Of a stretch of DNA of 64,000 nucleotides, positions 51,301 through 63,466 are shown in pieces. The stretch lies in contig KL647289.1 in NCBI GenBank assembly GCA_000727475.1, positions 3,425,600-3,489,599 of the forward strand, written 5' to 3'. Source of the stretch: Sarcocystis neurona. Its lineage: Eukaryota > Apicomplexa > Conoidasida > Eucoccidiorida > Sarcocystidae. The translations under genes were made by a program, and so were the position numbers. Each line of letters starts with the position of its first letter. The first letter of the stretch is position 1. The notes beneath the pieces were generated by a model. That model had not been told where the DNA came from. It made no database searches and saw nothing but the letters and a program-made list of their open reading frames with translations.

Positions 51301-54300
51301 GGCCTCTGTAGAACCGGCTACCGTTAGCACCAGCAAGAATGCAACACGAAACACACATGTAGTAGCAGCTGGTGCAGAGGCACACTTGAGTGCCACCTGC
51401 AGCGGCAGGAGCATGCGAGCCCTCCGTTTTCTGCGGCTCCAAACGTAACTCTGGTGGAACGTGCAGATGTGTTGTGCAGTAGGAGACACGCAGCAGGCAG
51501 CTGAAGTTTTGCGTGCAGCTATGATAGTAGTATAGAGTAGAAGAAGAGATGACCTTCTCCTGCAGCAGGACGGACGGATGCGACGAAGCAGCGGGTTCGA
51601 CTGCCTGCGTTACACGTGTAGACTCGATGTTTTGGTTGCTCTCCTGCGGCTGCTCCTGTAAGAAACGTACTGTGACTGTTGTGTGTTGCTGCTGTGAGCC
51701 TGCTGACGCTGTTACTTTCTGCTGCTGCTACGCGCGGCGTGATGCTCTTGCTGCACCGAGCGTGCTGCTGTTGATGCGGTGGGGCTGCTTGAGGGTGTGC
51801 GTGACGTGCCTCCTTCATTTCTGAGTGAACGTTGGGACGCCCTGTTGAACGCAGGGGCGAATGGGTAACAAGTACGAAGTCGGTCAGCGTCGTGGATTGG
51901 CGGGGCTGAAGCATCATGTTGTGGGATCGCACGCAGGAGGAGAGGGGGTCTCTCAACTGTTCTTGCCGTGTTGCAGGGCTACGAGCAATCTTGCCGTCGT
52001 CTGCGTCATTTACGTTTTAGTGTGCTATAGAGTCGATGGCTCGAGTTCTTAGTCGCTAACCTGCCTCTACATTTCCGCGCTGTCAGTAATCTGCAGGAGG
52101 TTTCCACTCCATCAGATGAACTTTCGATGTCGGAACAAGGAAACACTTTTGCGTGCGCATGGAGGAGAGATGTGCCGTCAGTTCTGCATGGGTCTCGCCA
52201 GCATTGATTTTTAGCGAACGTTTGTGTGCGCATGCCGGCGTGTCAGGCCGCCACCTCGAATGGCTGGCGGCCGTGGTATAGACAGGAATCGCGTCACTTT
52301 CGTGTGGGCCTGACCGGGGTGATCCCTGTTATCTTCGGTATCCATTCTACAGGGCGATTAACGAGGTGTTTCGTCGAAATGTCGTCCTCGCTGGAATTTC
52401 CTGGCACGGCGGCATGAGGGCTATTGCCTACCCGTGGGGCTCGTACAACCATGCCGTGCAGGTACGCCGCAGCAGCGGCAACAGTAGCCACAGCAGTAGC
52501 AGAGAGCAACCGCAGCGATAAAAGACAGCGGCAGCAGCGTGAAGCGCCAGCAACAGTTAACAGCAGCAACAGCGGGAAGCAGCAGCGTGCAGCAGCATCG
52601 GCAGCAGTGGGTTCCGGCAGTGTCACAAGCACACACACACACACACACACAGCAGCAGCAGACAGCAGCGGCAGCAAACAGCAGCACCAGCAGCAGCAAC
52701 AGCATGCGGCAGTAGTAAGGGCTTACGATAAAAGCAGCGACATACAGCAGCAGCAAGGACATGCAGCACAACACCAGTAGCAACAGCGCGCAGCACCTGC
52801 GGACACAAGAGCCGCCGAGGGGCACACACACAGCGTGCGTAGCAGTGTCAGGAGGAGGACGAGGAGCGTAGGGGCACGCACGCCGTATAACGTGCCTCAG
52901 CAGAGAGATACACGTTTGAGAGAGAGTAAGTCTAAACGTGTTAGGAGAGAAGAAACTGGGGGAGAGTTGCACGGAGACGAAAGGCAATAGTGAGAGACCT
53001 AGAGATTCCGCCTGGTAGAAATGCAGAAGGCGAACCGGGTGTCATCAAGCCGACCTGTGCGCATCGCGTTGGAAAAATGTCATGCTCAGCCCTCTGTTGC
53101 TGGCAGCAACGCGTATTGCTTCTCTAGGGACTGACGTTCACTTCTTGTTGCACTTTTTCGAGAGCGGCCACGCCACCCCAGCGACAAAACAGAAGACAGA
53201 GAGGAGAGCAGTGGAACGATTGGTGCGGCACTGACAGCAAGAGTGGGAGCAAGAGCAGGACGAGGAGGAGCGGCGACGTAGCAGCTGCAGGGGCCGTAGC
53301 AGGATCAACGGGGGTCGCAACAGCAGGAGGTTAGCAGCGGCAGTGGTGGTCTCGCAACAGTAGTGACACGCGTATCGAAATAGCAGGAACAGCAGCGGCA
53401 GCGGTTGTGGCGGCTGCGGAGTCGGATCATGCATAAATCTTGCTGGCGCATTAGCGTGCGTCGCACGCCTCATCAGCGTGGAAAAACAGAGCCCTGGATC
53501 ACCAGCAGTGCAGGCACGAACTGGGGTTGTTGCACCGCGGTGGGGGCGTCGGGACCAGCGAGTGAGCGACAACGAAGAGGACGGCAGCAGGTTTCTAGAC
53601 TTCCTATTCCCGGCAGATGCTCCTGCTGTTCTATGTGATAGTACTTCTCACGCTCTTATATGCGGGAAGGTCGAACTTCATGTGTTTAAGAAAGAAACGT
53701 GGTAGCGTTGCGTAGGATGCTGTCAAAGTAAAGTTTCACGAAACACGTACTCACCGGCATTCTTTCCACGTCGGACGCGTGAATTTGTTTCGATCGCTGT
53801 GTGTTCTGGCCCTTTTTTTCTCTTTCGTCATTCCCACGCAGACTGGCACCACCCACTGGATTTCTCGAGCGTCTCCTGACCAGACACCATTCCTGGCCCT
53901 GGCGCAAGCCATGCAGGTGACTCCACAGCAGTCTGCGTGCGCCTGGGGCTTCAATATTGACTCCTGACGCTGCACGCGGGCAAGCCGCCCATGAGCCCAA
54001 GGCGCGGCGGGCTACGTATCTAAAGAAAGGTGCAGCGCCTGTGTGGAGGGGTCTCCGTCCAGATCAGTCAGTTCGTTAATCGGTTTACCAAATCGTTTCT
54101 GTGCCTAGAATCCCTCTACCCAAGTGGATACAGACACTCTACGTAGGGAGACGCACTTAGACAATAATCGCCGGAATACATATGTATATGTTCCGTCGTG
54201 GAACTCTGCAAGCTTCTTCTCTCGCCTTCCAGAGTATTTTGAGAAAGTTTATGCGTGCGTGCGTCTCTCTCCGTATGCCTGAGGCTGTACAAAGAAGCGT

Positions 54301-57300
54301 TCACTTGAGGTGGATCTAGGCGTATACACGAATGCATACAGAAAGGTCTCACCTGGCAGAAGGCCTGACGCTATCTGTATGGGAGCACCCCCAGCCACAG
54401 AAGGCACCTCCTGGTAGGTTTTCTTAACCAGGCACATCCACTCTTAGTCAACAGCTATCGAACACACGGGCAGCAAGACGTCTGACGAAGGCGTCTTTAC
54501 GCCACAAGGTTTCTCTACTAGGGTGGCGGGTACTGTTAGTCGGAGCGGCTCATGCGTGTATGTGTGTAGCGTGCTGCCTGTGCGTATGTGAAGCGCACAA
54601 GCATGAAGGGGCAGGAGCCGCAGGTGAGCAGGCGTGGTACGAAGCAGTGGGAGACGAACAGGGACAGCAGAGAAGGCTGACTTCGACAGGGAAATATATA
54701 GAGGGAACAAGCCTACGAGAGAAGTCAACAAGGAAGTAGTGCCTGGTAGAATTATTGACTGCGACGTGGGCGTAAGCCGAAGAGATGCATCGGAGGTCCC
54801 GGTGGCACGAAGTAGCGGGCAACAAAGCGAAGAGGAGCTGTGCAGCAGGAGTGTCTTGTAGCGTCGGCCGTGGGCTTTCTGGGGAGTGTCGCTGGGGTTG
54901 AGAGACTGAGAAGAGCAAAGCAAGCAAGAGGCGCCGCACATAACACAGACAGGTGAAAGAGAGAAAGAGACAGAGAGGGAGAGCAGCGCCCACCTATGTG
55001 TGCGAGAGTGACACAGCGTCCGTGACTGCGTATGACGTGCCCCTGCGGAGAGGGCGCGATCTGCATCTCTTTCTCATGTTTTGCGTCACGCGGCGGCACC
55101 TTCCTTTTGCCTGTCTGAGATATAACCAGTCCCACCAAACGAGGAAAGGGGCCATGTTAGGGGCCGCACACGAAGAGTCGGTAGGGGGGGCGGGCCTGAC
55201 ACCGTGTGGTTAGCGAAACAATGTACTGGTCGCTCTGCTGTGCGCATAGTATGGGCTCATACCCTCCGGTGCGTGTGTATAAGTGGCGCGCTCGCCGGGT
55301 CTCCACATATTTACATGTTTTCGACTTTTGGGTGTTCTCTACGCATGTTTGGGAGTTTCTGTCTTCCACGGTATGTTCGTCACTTGTCATGACTGGACGT
55401 TTGGTCCTCTCGTGCTTCTCCCCGTGCGCAGGCTACAGGAGGTCACCTGCCGGGGAGCAACGAGTGGTATTACCCCATAGGCGACATGACGACATTGGTT
55501 TATCCCGTGCATGGCGGCATGGAAGACTGGGCCTACGGGATAGGCTTTGAAACTTCGCCGTCTCCCATACCAGTGTGTACTCCGTCTCAGGGTTTTCTTG
55601 CTGAGCCGGTGTCTTTGCGGCACCGGGGAGTCGCGCAAAAGTCTCCGGCGACGCGGGAGCGGCGGACGTCTCCGCGGCTCCAGGGCGCGAGTCGGCCTGC
55701 GGCAGGGCAGCAGAGAAGGACAATGCAGACACGCTTGAGGAAGAGAGCAGGGGAGCTGCTGCCGAAAGTGGGGCCTGCGGAAGAACACGACGGACAACAG
55801 GCCGTTCCCCAGGCGTGGCGTGCTGCAGTGGACGACCTAAGTGAAGAATTGATGGAGCTCGACGAGACGGAGGCAGCAGGTGGGCGTCCGGCTCGGCTGG
55901 CGCTAGCCGCTGGAGACGATCAGGAGCAGCAGCAAGAGGACGAAGAAAGCGACTTCGTAGTGTCCGGTGAAGAGGACGCTGATGACGACGACAGCGGGGA
56001 CGAGGTGGAAGAGCTGAAACATTCGGACAAAAACGATGCTGCAGCAGGCGAAAAAGCGCTAGGAGCAGAAGAAGAACGCGCAGGAGATTCGTGGGTAGAG
56101 ACTGCTGTGGACGAGTACCGGAATGCAGGGCACAAGGGGAGACCAGCGAAGAGTACGGGGAAGGTGAATAGTGTGCGGCCTCCTACTTTGCAGGTAGTGG
56201 AGGACGTCAAGCTTGCAGCAGCAAAGGAGACCGAGACAAGTGGGACCCACCAGACGAGCGACACAGTTTCGACTTCTGCAGGAAGTGACCTCGACGTCGA
56301 TGTGCGTAGGGGAGGAGACGAGACAGCCAGCAGCTCCGCCGATAGTAGTGACTACCCCTTTGACCGCAGTTTGTACGGATCGGGAGACGGCCGCACGCTC
56401 CTGGTGCTTCTGGAAATGCATGACGATAAACATCCGCTTCCAGAGGTGCTGGGTAAGGCAGCACAGCCAGAGGCACGCCCGCGTGGTTGTGTTAGGCTGC
56501 ATGTGGGGCCAAGCAGAAGATAGAGAAAGCGGGTTGAAGTTGCCGCAGGTGAACGTGCAACTGTCGAAGGCGGGCAACTGTAACTGCTGAAGAGAAGAAC
56601 AGGGAAGCGCCCGTGTACTGCAGTTTTCAAAGCAACAACGAAGCAGCGGCGCGGGGTTCCTCCTGCCGCCCGGTTGCTGAAGGACACCTCCCATCTCTAG
56701 TTGCACTGCAGCGGGAGAAGACGAGGAGAAAGCTTGCGCAGGCCACCTCCCTCATGAAAAACACACACAGTTGCCGACGCACTCCACCCACGTATATATC
56801 GGTACATTTCCCAAACATATAAGAGTACACACACACCCACACACACACACGCCCCAGTAGGCGGTAGAACTGACTTTTTCTGTGGCTCGCATTTTGCGCC
56901 GAAAAGGGAGCTGCAGAGACCTGCGTGTCGGTGCTGGTCCTTCACCTATGAGGCGCCAGTACGGGCTTGCGAAAATAAGGGCCTGAGACACGCACATTGT
57001 CTCTTGCGGTCCACCAGCGTTTTCGATGTTGCAGACGCAGATCGTCAGGTTGGGGAACCTCCTGCGGTGGACTCGGCTGTAGCAAGCACACGCATAGTTA
57101 TGATAGGGGAAGGCTGATGAATGCCTCGTTGAAGGCCAGGGTCACGCACTGCGCTGTTTCTCTGGTGTGCGAGTGACATGTTGACTCCGTGAAGTCTACA
57201 GGGGTCGCAGAGCCGCACACACATATTCAATATATGTGTGTGTGTGTCTGTTCGTGCGTGTATGCGTGGGTGTGTTTTTGTTTGCGTGTGTCAACGTGTA

Positions 57301-60300
57301 TCTGTCTATTTATCAATTTATCCACATTATACAAATATGCATGTCGCAGAGGTAGAGGAATCCGCCGTTGGGTATGTGTGGCTGTGTATACGTGTATATA
57401 TATACATAGACATAATGAGAGATACAGAGGGTGTGCTTGTTGGCGCGATTCTGTGCTGTTGCAGGACCACGACCCGTGGACGTACCCGGATTGCTGCTGC
57501 CGGAAGAGAAAGCAGCGCATTCTTTCACAGACGTGCTGGGTGGGGAGTGGGGCGGTGCACAAACTTCAGAAAAATCCGACCGGCAAGGAGAATCGCTGAT
57601 TCTTCGAAATGTTCGCGCAGCGTTGAAGTTGGTTGAAAAGGTTTCACCCGACTTGTTGTTCACATCCGTCCCGCCTATGTACCAGCCACAAGGTACGCGA
57701 GACCTGGCGAGCGGCACCCCTCCTGCAGGGTGCTGCTGCTGCAGCAGTGAGGAGACATAAATCGAAGCGAGTGAAGAGCGGCGGTGCAAGGAACTGCAGC
57801 TTTTAAAGTCAAGTGGATAGATGGGCGTGCTCGTGTGCACACATACGGTCGGCAGAAACCTGCTGGTGACGTCCCTGCCGCGGATAGATTTATACAAGTG
57901 TACTTCGTTCTGTATAGACGTCTACGTATGTACATATCTATCTGGTGCGCGTGGCCTTACAGAGCCGTGTGTACTCACAATTTCCGTGTGTATACGGGCG
58001 GGGTCTCAGTCGCTAGAAGACGCTCACCGGCCTAGACGTAGCTGTGTGTCTACGCAGTTCTCTTCGTCGGGGGAGTGGATCGTAGAGGACGGTCCGCGTG
58101 TGGCTCTACCGGCGTACGCTGAAGCCACCAGGGGCGTGGTACCAGGCTCTGCCACGGAGACGCAGCATCCGGCGGAGACCACTTTGCCCATCTTCCGGGG
58201 TAGGGAACTTCTTTGTGTCGGCTGGTGAGGAGGAGGCGTCTGTATGTGTACGGCTGCTGCTTTGACGCCGTTCTCTCCCTGTTTCTTCCAATCGCAGGCG
58301 CGGTGTCATTGGTGGGTTTCTACCCCGTGGGGTGTCAGACCCTGTCGTTCGCGCAGCTGCAGATTCGCCGAGGATCCTGCAGCTTGTTCTTCGTGAAACG
58401 TCCTGTTGAGACGAAGCCTATCCCCTCCGGTGGCGGTCCCAGCATGCCTAAGAGAACAGCACCAGGAGGGAAGCTTCCGCGGCGTCTGGCCGCTGGCGTT
58501 GAGGGAACGGGGGCTGCCGCCGCTCAAGGCGCCGGACAGGAGCGGAAGGAGGGCTGGAAAGGCGCGGAAGAGGTGAAAGAGGAAGAGGACGCCATGGTGC
58601 CTGACCTGGAGGAATATGAGCTGCGCCGAGAGGAGTGGGAGCGAGCGCCGCTGCTGCTGCAGGAAGCTGCGAAAGAGGTGCCCGCGAGATGCAGGGAGAT
58701 GGGAGAGTGGGAGCGTCTAAGAGGAGGAAACGCGCCCATAGATGTCCCGCCGGAAGCCAATGAATGGTGGGGAGAAGGAGGCAACAAAGATATAGAACTC
58801 AACAAAGGCTCTCTCGAAGAAAGACGCGGCCGGGTAGAAATTCAATTTAAAATCCCCCCCGATGCTGCTGTAAGCACCAAGCGACAGGCGCTGCCGCTGC
58901 CCGCAAAAGACGGCCGTGTCATCTGCGGAAGACAAGAACAACAACTAAGTGCCACACACACACGTGTGTGCGCGTGTGCATATGAGACACCGGCTGTGAA
59001 TGTCTTCTTATAAGTGTGCGTATCTCTCTGTAGACGCGTGCACATGTCTTCCGTAGGTTTCTTGTACGCACACACAAATCTTTATATATGCGTGTGTATG
59101 TGTCCATCTTCACCTTTCATGTGGATACTCCGTCACTATTTGTATCCCTGTATATATGCTCATGTCTTCGCGCCTTTCACCGGGTACTCGAAGGTCCACG
59201 TGCTTTTGCATTATCCACGAGCACGTCGTCTGTGGACGTGTCCATGTTTCAACGAAGTACACGTGCACCCACATATACAGCGGTAAGTGTCGTCTTCTGT
59301 GTGTACACACGTGTATCCAACGTACGTGCCGACGCCTAGAACGAGAGTTGCATGGAGGCTTTTATGCTGGAGTACACCACAGCGCTCACGTACGGCGTAC
59401 ATACGTACGCACCTGTACATATATGTTTATGTGTGTAAGTATTTATATGTAGATGCACATGTGTATGTTGACGTGAAGCTTCGTGCTGGCGGGGGAGTAC
59501 GTGAGCAGTACAGGTGTGAAGACACGTCTGGACAGGCAAATTTCTCGCCTCTTCTACGTGCGCGCGCGGGCAGCCGCACGTCTGCGCTGCTGTTCAGGCT
59601 TAAACGTTTTACTTGGGGGTCCGCCATCGCTCGGGCAGTCGGGTACGCTAACTACAGCCGGGGCTGCAGTGCCTCAAAAAAAGTTTATATATTACAGAAG
59701 TGTACGAGAGGAGCAGAGAGGTGGCAGCAGAGGTGCGGAAAGAAGGCGTGCTGCGCATTCTATGTGTGCTGCGTTGCACTGCAGAATGGGGAGTACTGCT
59801 CTGTGGTGTTTGCTACCTTTGACCAGGTGGGTGGCGCGAGACGACACGCCTGCTGACCAGCAGCGGCACGTCTAGCGTGCTTCACAAGGGGCTGCCAGGC
59901 AATTCGTAGCAACTAGTGTAGTGGAACGTCTCACCCAAGTTGTAGCTGTGCGCGTGGAGATACAACACGGTTGCAGGGCAGCAGCACTAGTAAATGTTCT
60001 GTGTCTCTGCGGTACGGGACTGCCGAAGTATACATGTACGTATGCCCGAATCTACCTATCTGTATATATATATATATGCACTTTGAGGTGTCCACAGTGT
60101 AATGTCGCATATATATATAATGTATATTCAAAGGTGTTCCGCAGAAACCCTCATACATTTATATATATATATGTACACACACGACGACGCGTGTAAGTAC
60201 ATATATGTAAAAGTAAAGATGCATATATATGCACGTATGCATCTTTACAAATGTATACATATATGTGTATACGTAAGGAGACAATCGCACAGTGTCACAG

Positions 60301-61280
60301 GTCGTATCTGCCTTTAAATTGCAGCGGCATGGGAAGTCCGGGCGAAGGCCAGAAGCGGACACGGGACGGTAGCAGCCGCACCCCTGCAACACCTGCTGCA
60401 GACACGGTTGCTCCTGTAGCTCCTTCGTGGTCTGCTGCCTATCTAAGATGAAAAAAAAAATTCGTTTCCGGCGACAGACCCTTTAACTCGCCTCCCGGTT
60501 TGCGTTGGCTTTTTGTCTCTCCTTGTTACTCTCCTCCTGATTTTCTTTGCCTTTTCTCTCTTTCTTCTGTGTCCCTCTCGTGGGTGTTCCCTCAACCGTC
60601 CAACAGACGGTTGTACGCTGCGGGCGATCATCGGAAACTGACGTGAACGATAGATATAGGTAAACACATAGGGAGAGAGGTATATATAAACAGAAATGTT
60701 GTCCGTGTAGAGAGTGTCCGGGCGGGAGAGGTGCCGCTATTGCTGGTCTTCCCGGGCGCTGCTGCTTACACTGCCACTGTTGCTGTTGTTGCTGTCGCTG
60801 CGGTTCCTGTACCTTTTGCTGCTGTAGCTGCAGCAGCTGGCGCCTGCTGGTGCTACAGCTGTGTCTGCAGATGTTGCTGCTGGTGTGGCTTTTGTAACGC
60901 GCAACCCTGTGGCGGTGTTGATGCTTCTTTGCTTTTCCACGCAGGGATGGAAACGCCAGACAAATGCGGATCCAAATACGTCTCCGCAGGCTCACCTGGC
61001 GCGTCTTCGTCTTGAAGATGTACGAACGAAAACGTCCTATGATCCGGATATTTCATTCTGTTCTTCTTTCTCTGTGAACGCGTTATCTCTCGTATCTTTG
61101 CAGCTGCTTATGCATGTGGGTGTGCCTGTCCGTCTCTCTCTCTACTCACCCGAGACACCCTGTCCTTCCGTAGAAACCAGCCGCGACCGCATTCCAGGCT
61201 ACGTTGTATACGGTTCTACCCTGCCTCAACTTTTGTTTGTTGCTTTAGGAGTAGTGGAGCAGTACATAGCATGCGGTTGA
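45342..61280 (+). CDS. M14 zinc carboxypeptidase, secreted or membrane-anchored, with large inserts
   Basis: Exons: 45342-46633, 48424-48519, 49355-49445, 50736-50893, 52353-52461, 53842-53916, 55432-56452, 57465-57692, 58298-58869, 59785-59826, 60945-61280. All are in phase (about 1339 aa). A hydrophobic stretch (VVLCFFGALLFG) near residue 75 may be a signal anchor, followed by Ala/Pro/Ser low complexity. The M14 core starts at AYTYKEVLHELQELQARFP. Zinc ligands His and Glu lie in VHGDERAGP (467, 470) and the third His in SWHGGMRAIAYPWGSYNH (565). VNRDFPYDQ supplies the substrate-binding Asn/Arg (527-528). The catalytic Glu is in LLVLLEMHDDKHP (935). HGGMEDWAYG and ILRNVRAALKLVE are also typical. 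Exon 7 has a 250-residue acidic insert and exon 9 a charged one. The tail WKRQTNADPNTSPQAHLARL seems to end the family region. M14 enzymes remove C-terminal residues. Uncertain: start, a possible exon at 57980-58230, and the last stop. Confidence 0.82.
46960..47160 (+). repeat. CTG-rich tract in M14 intron 1
   Basis: Interrupted (CTG)n and CTGCTG-type units, including a GGCTGCTGCTGCTGCTC stretch. The tract is open on both strands (poly-Leu/Cys or poly-Gln/Ser-like), but it sits between exon 1 and exon 2 of the carboxypeptidase and is treated as intronic. Confidence 0.7.
52467..52800 (+). repeat. CAG-type triplet tract with embedded (AC)n microsatellite in M14 intron 5
   Basis: Degenerate CAG/GCA triplets start just after the exon 5 donor. 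They are interrupted by an uninterrupted (AC)n run of about 11 units at 52629-52651, then CAGCAGCAG again. The tract gives long shadow ORFs on both strands. Confidence 0.85.
60061..60265 (+). repeat. TA/TG microsatellite cluster in M14 intron 10
   Basis: Repeated TATATATA blocks with TGTATA and ACATATATG words. Similar blocks are seen in other introns near 7500, 39650, 48310, 49260, 50020, 50285 and 57370, and in the flank near 62890 and 63160. Confidence 0.8.
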
Positions 61281-62185
61281 AGTAGTGGATTTTCTCGACA
61301 GCATCTTTTTTGAATATTGGGCGCATGACTGGTAGAGATTGTATTGTGACAGACTGCGAAGGAGACAGCGCCGAGTGTGCCCGGGTGAACGTACACCAAA
61401 GCAGTGTGTTTTTTTCTCCCTACACGTCCCCCCTCGTATGAGCCGTCGTTCCGCTCTCCCGCCCGACGCGTCACGGCGTCGCGACAGCAGCAAAGAACAA
61501 AAATTACCAGTGCCTGGGAATACCCAGCCACGCCGCTAGCTGCCGCACATGGGGGCGGCGCCCCTTGCTCTTGCCGTACCAGCGCTGTCAGATTGATAGT
61601 CGAGGACTTGGCACCGACGCCTACTCTTTAAATATTTAGAAAACGTCCTAGCATCTGTGGGGCTGCAGGCCTGTGTTTCGTGACTGGCACTGGTCATCAG
61701 GTCCGACGCCTAGAATTGTGTGAACCGCACTCTTCTATTGCCATGCCTGCAGATACGATTGTCGTGCCGGTGGATCTACCAGGTGTCTGTCTAGCTAGTT
61801 TAGCTAAGTATTTAACGACGCAGCGTAGCATTAGTTACCAGGTGGACCGGAGGGGGAACGGCTGGTTTTTCTGTGGCGGCGTGCGAATATATGTGTGTGG
61901 AGGAGTGGTGTAGTGCACACAGCGTGTTCCGCCGCGCTGTGTTGTTGCGGCGGTTTAGCCACCCCTCGCCGCTGTGGAAGTTATCAGGATCTCCCCGATG
62001 ACAACGGCAGGCGTAGGGCGCTATCGCCGGAAAGCCTCTGTAATGCTGTAGAATATCTATGATGAAGTCGCATACTGTAACGCACCTGGATCTGTAGTCT
62101 GCGCACCGCTTCTTCGAGCCGCGTTTAATAGCGCGTGTTGTCTGTGGCGATTTCGTCCGTGGCGGTGCTAACAAAAATCTCACAG

Positions 62186-62756
62186 CTGAGGATGTTGAGA
62201 CAACGTGTGGGTGTATGTGACACCATGCGCGTGAGTTATATAGACGTGAGTCGGTTTCCTCGTGCTACATACTCCCCGCCGTTACTGCGGCTCACTTCTT
62301 TCAGACTCAGGCGCTCCAACACACGTACACACACGCAGCCCTTCGCTTGTGGCTGCCGCTTCATCACCTGTGCACCGCTGGAGGAAATGCTCAAGTGACA
62401 GCCAACTGACAGTGTACCGGAAGGAAGCAGAGAAGATTCTTCGCCGACGGTGTTGAATGCATTCGGGCGACACTCTACTATGTGGGGCTGCGGAGTACGA
62501 AAAATAATACATCGCGTCAGCTGCGAAAAATATCCATACGCCTCTGATTCTGTTCTCCACAGAAGTGAATTTCCGTTATTTCTGCGAGAGAGAGACGACC
62601 TGCGTGGTGTTTGTTATGACGCGCAGCGATCGCCGTGTCGTCTTCTCGCCGCAAGCGTCGACCGCCTGTGTGTCGGAATGTGTGGTCTGTTGCACGCAGA
62701 ACTATGAAGCGCATTCTTCAGAAGGCCGCTCCGTTATTAGGGGGCGTCGTTTCTGG
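62186..62756 (+). CDS. possible exons of an unidentified + strand gene
   Basis: Three blocks have good splice signals: 62186-62230 (acceptor CTCACAG, donor CGC/GTGAGT; LRMLRQRVGVCDTMR), 62305-62394 (acceptor TTTCAG, donor CAA/GTGACA; TQALQHTYTHAALRLWLPLH...) and 62567-62756 (acceptor CTCCACAG, donor TG/GTAAGA; NFRYFCERETTCVVFVMTR...). The first two join in phase 0. The third needs phase 1 on entry and does not match, so either an exon is missing or one block is false. No family is recognised. They could also be further 3' exons of the M14 gene if its stop at 61280 is wrong, or the start of a gene running off the right edge. Confidence 0.25.
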
Positions 62757-63319
62757 TAAGACCCTCTTGTGCGCGTGCCCGTGGAACCGCCTGCCTTTGC
62801 TCGAGATAACGCGCATGGCTGCAGCCCTTATAGACGGTATCCACGTAGAGCGACGGTGGCCGTATACACATCAGTTTACGTGCGTATATATATGTATATA
62901 TGTATATAGATAGATAAATAGATAACATATGGGGGGAAGGTAGTCCGACGAGTGTGAACAGATGGAATTTCTACAAAGCGGGCATACGGTTTCCTTGCGT
63001 AGAAAGAGCTTCTGGTAGTGCAATGGACAGAAATACACCGAACACGTCCAAATGTGTGCGCGTGTCTGCCTGCGTGTCTGTAAGTGGATGTGTATGTCAG
63101 CTTATATGTGTACACATATATGTCTGCAGGCGTGTATGTCTACTTGTTTGTACGTATGTATATATATATATAAGTTTGTGTGAATGTGTACACATTGTTT
63201 TTCTGGACGGAGGCGTCGGCCTTCCGAGAACGCGCGCAGCCGTTTCAAAAGTGAGCCGATCAAAAAGAGTCGTGCTTTCTGCGTTGAAGAAAACGCGAGA
63301 CGGACCAATAGAACGTACA

Positions 63320-63466
63320 GCAGAACAGCCACATTGCGACAGTTTCGCAGTAGCTGTCCAAGTCCGACGCAGCACAGCCACATTGCGACAGTTTCGCAGT
63401 AGCTGTCCAAGTCCGACGCAGAACAGCCACATTGCGACAGTTTCGCAGTAGCTGTCCAAGTCCGAC
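63320..63466 (+). repeat. tandem repeat, 3 x 49 bp
   Basis: Three consecutive 49-bp units at 63320-63368, 63369-63417 and 63418-63466. Each begins GCAGMACAGCCACATTGCGA and ends AAGTCCGAC. By eye only one position varies (A/C at the fifth base). It reads open in several frames on both strands because 49 is not a multiple of 3. No function is evident. Confidence 0.9.

Noticed and set aside
52424..52987. Overlapping ORFs of 118 aa (+) and 188 aa (-) rich in Gln/Ala or Leu/Cys
   Set aside because: They are translations of an intronic CAG/AC repeat tract; no splice signals or conserved sequence support them.
63320..63466. CRISPR-like repeat array
   Set aside because: The units are contiguous with no unique spacers, and the genome is eukaryotic; it is a plain tandem repeat.
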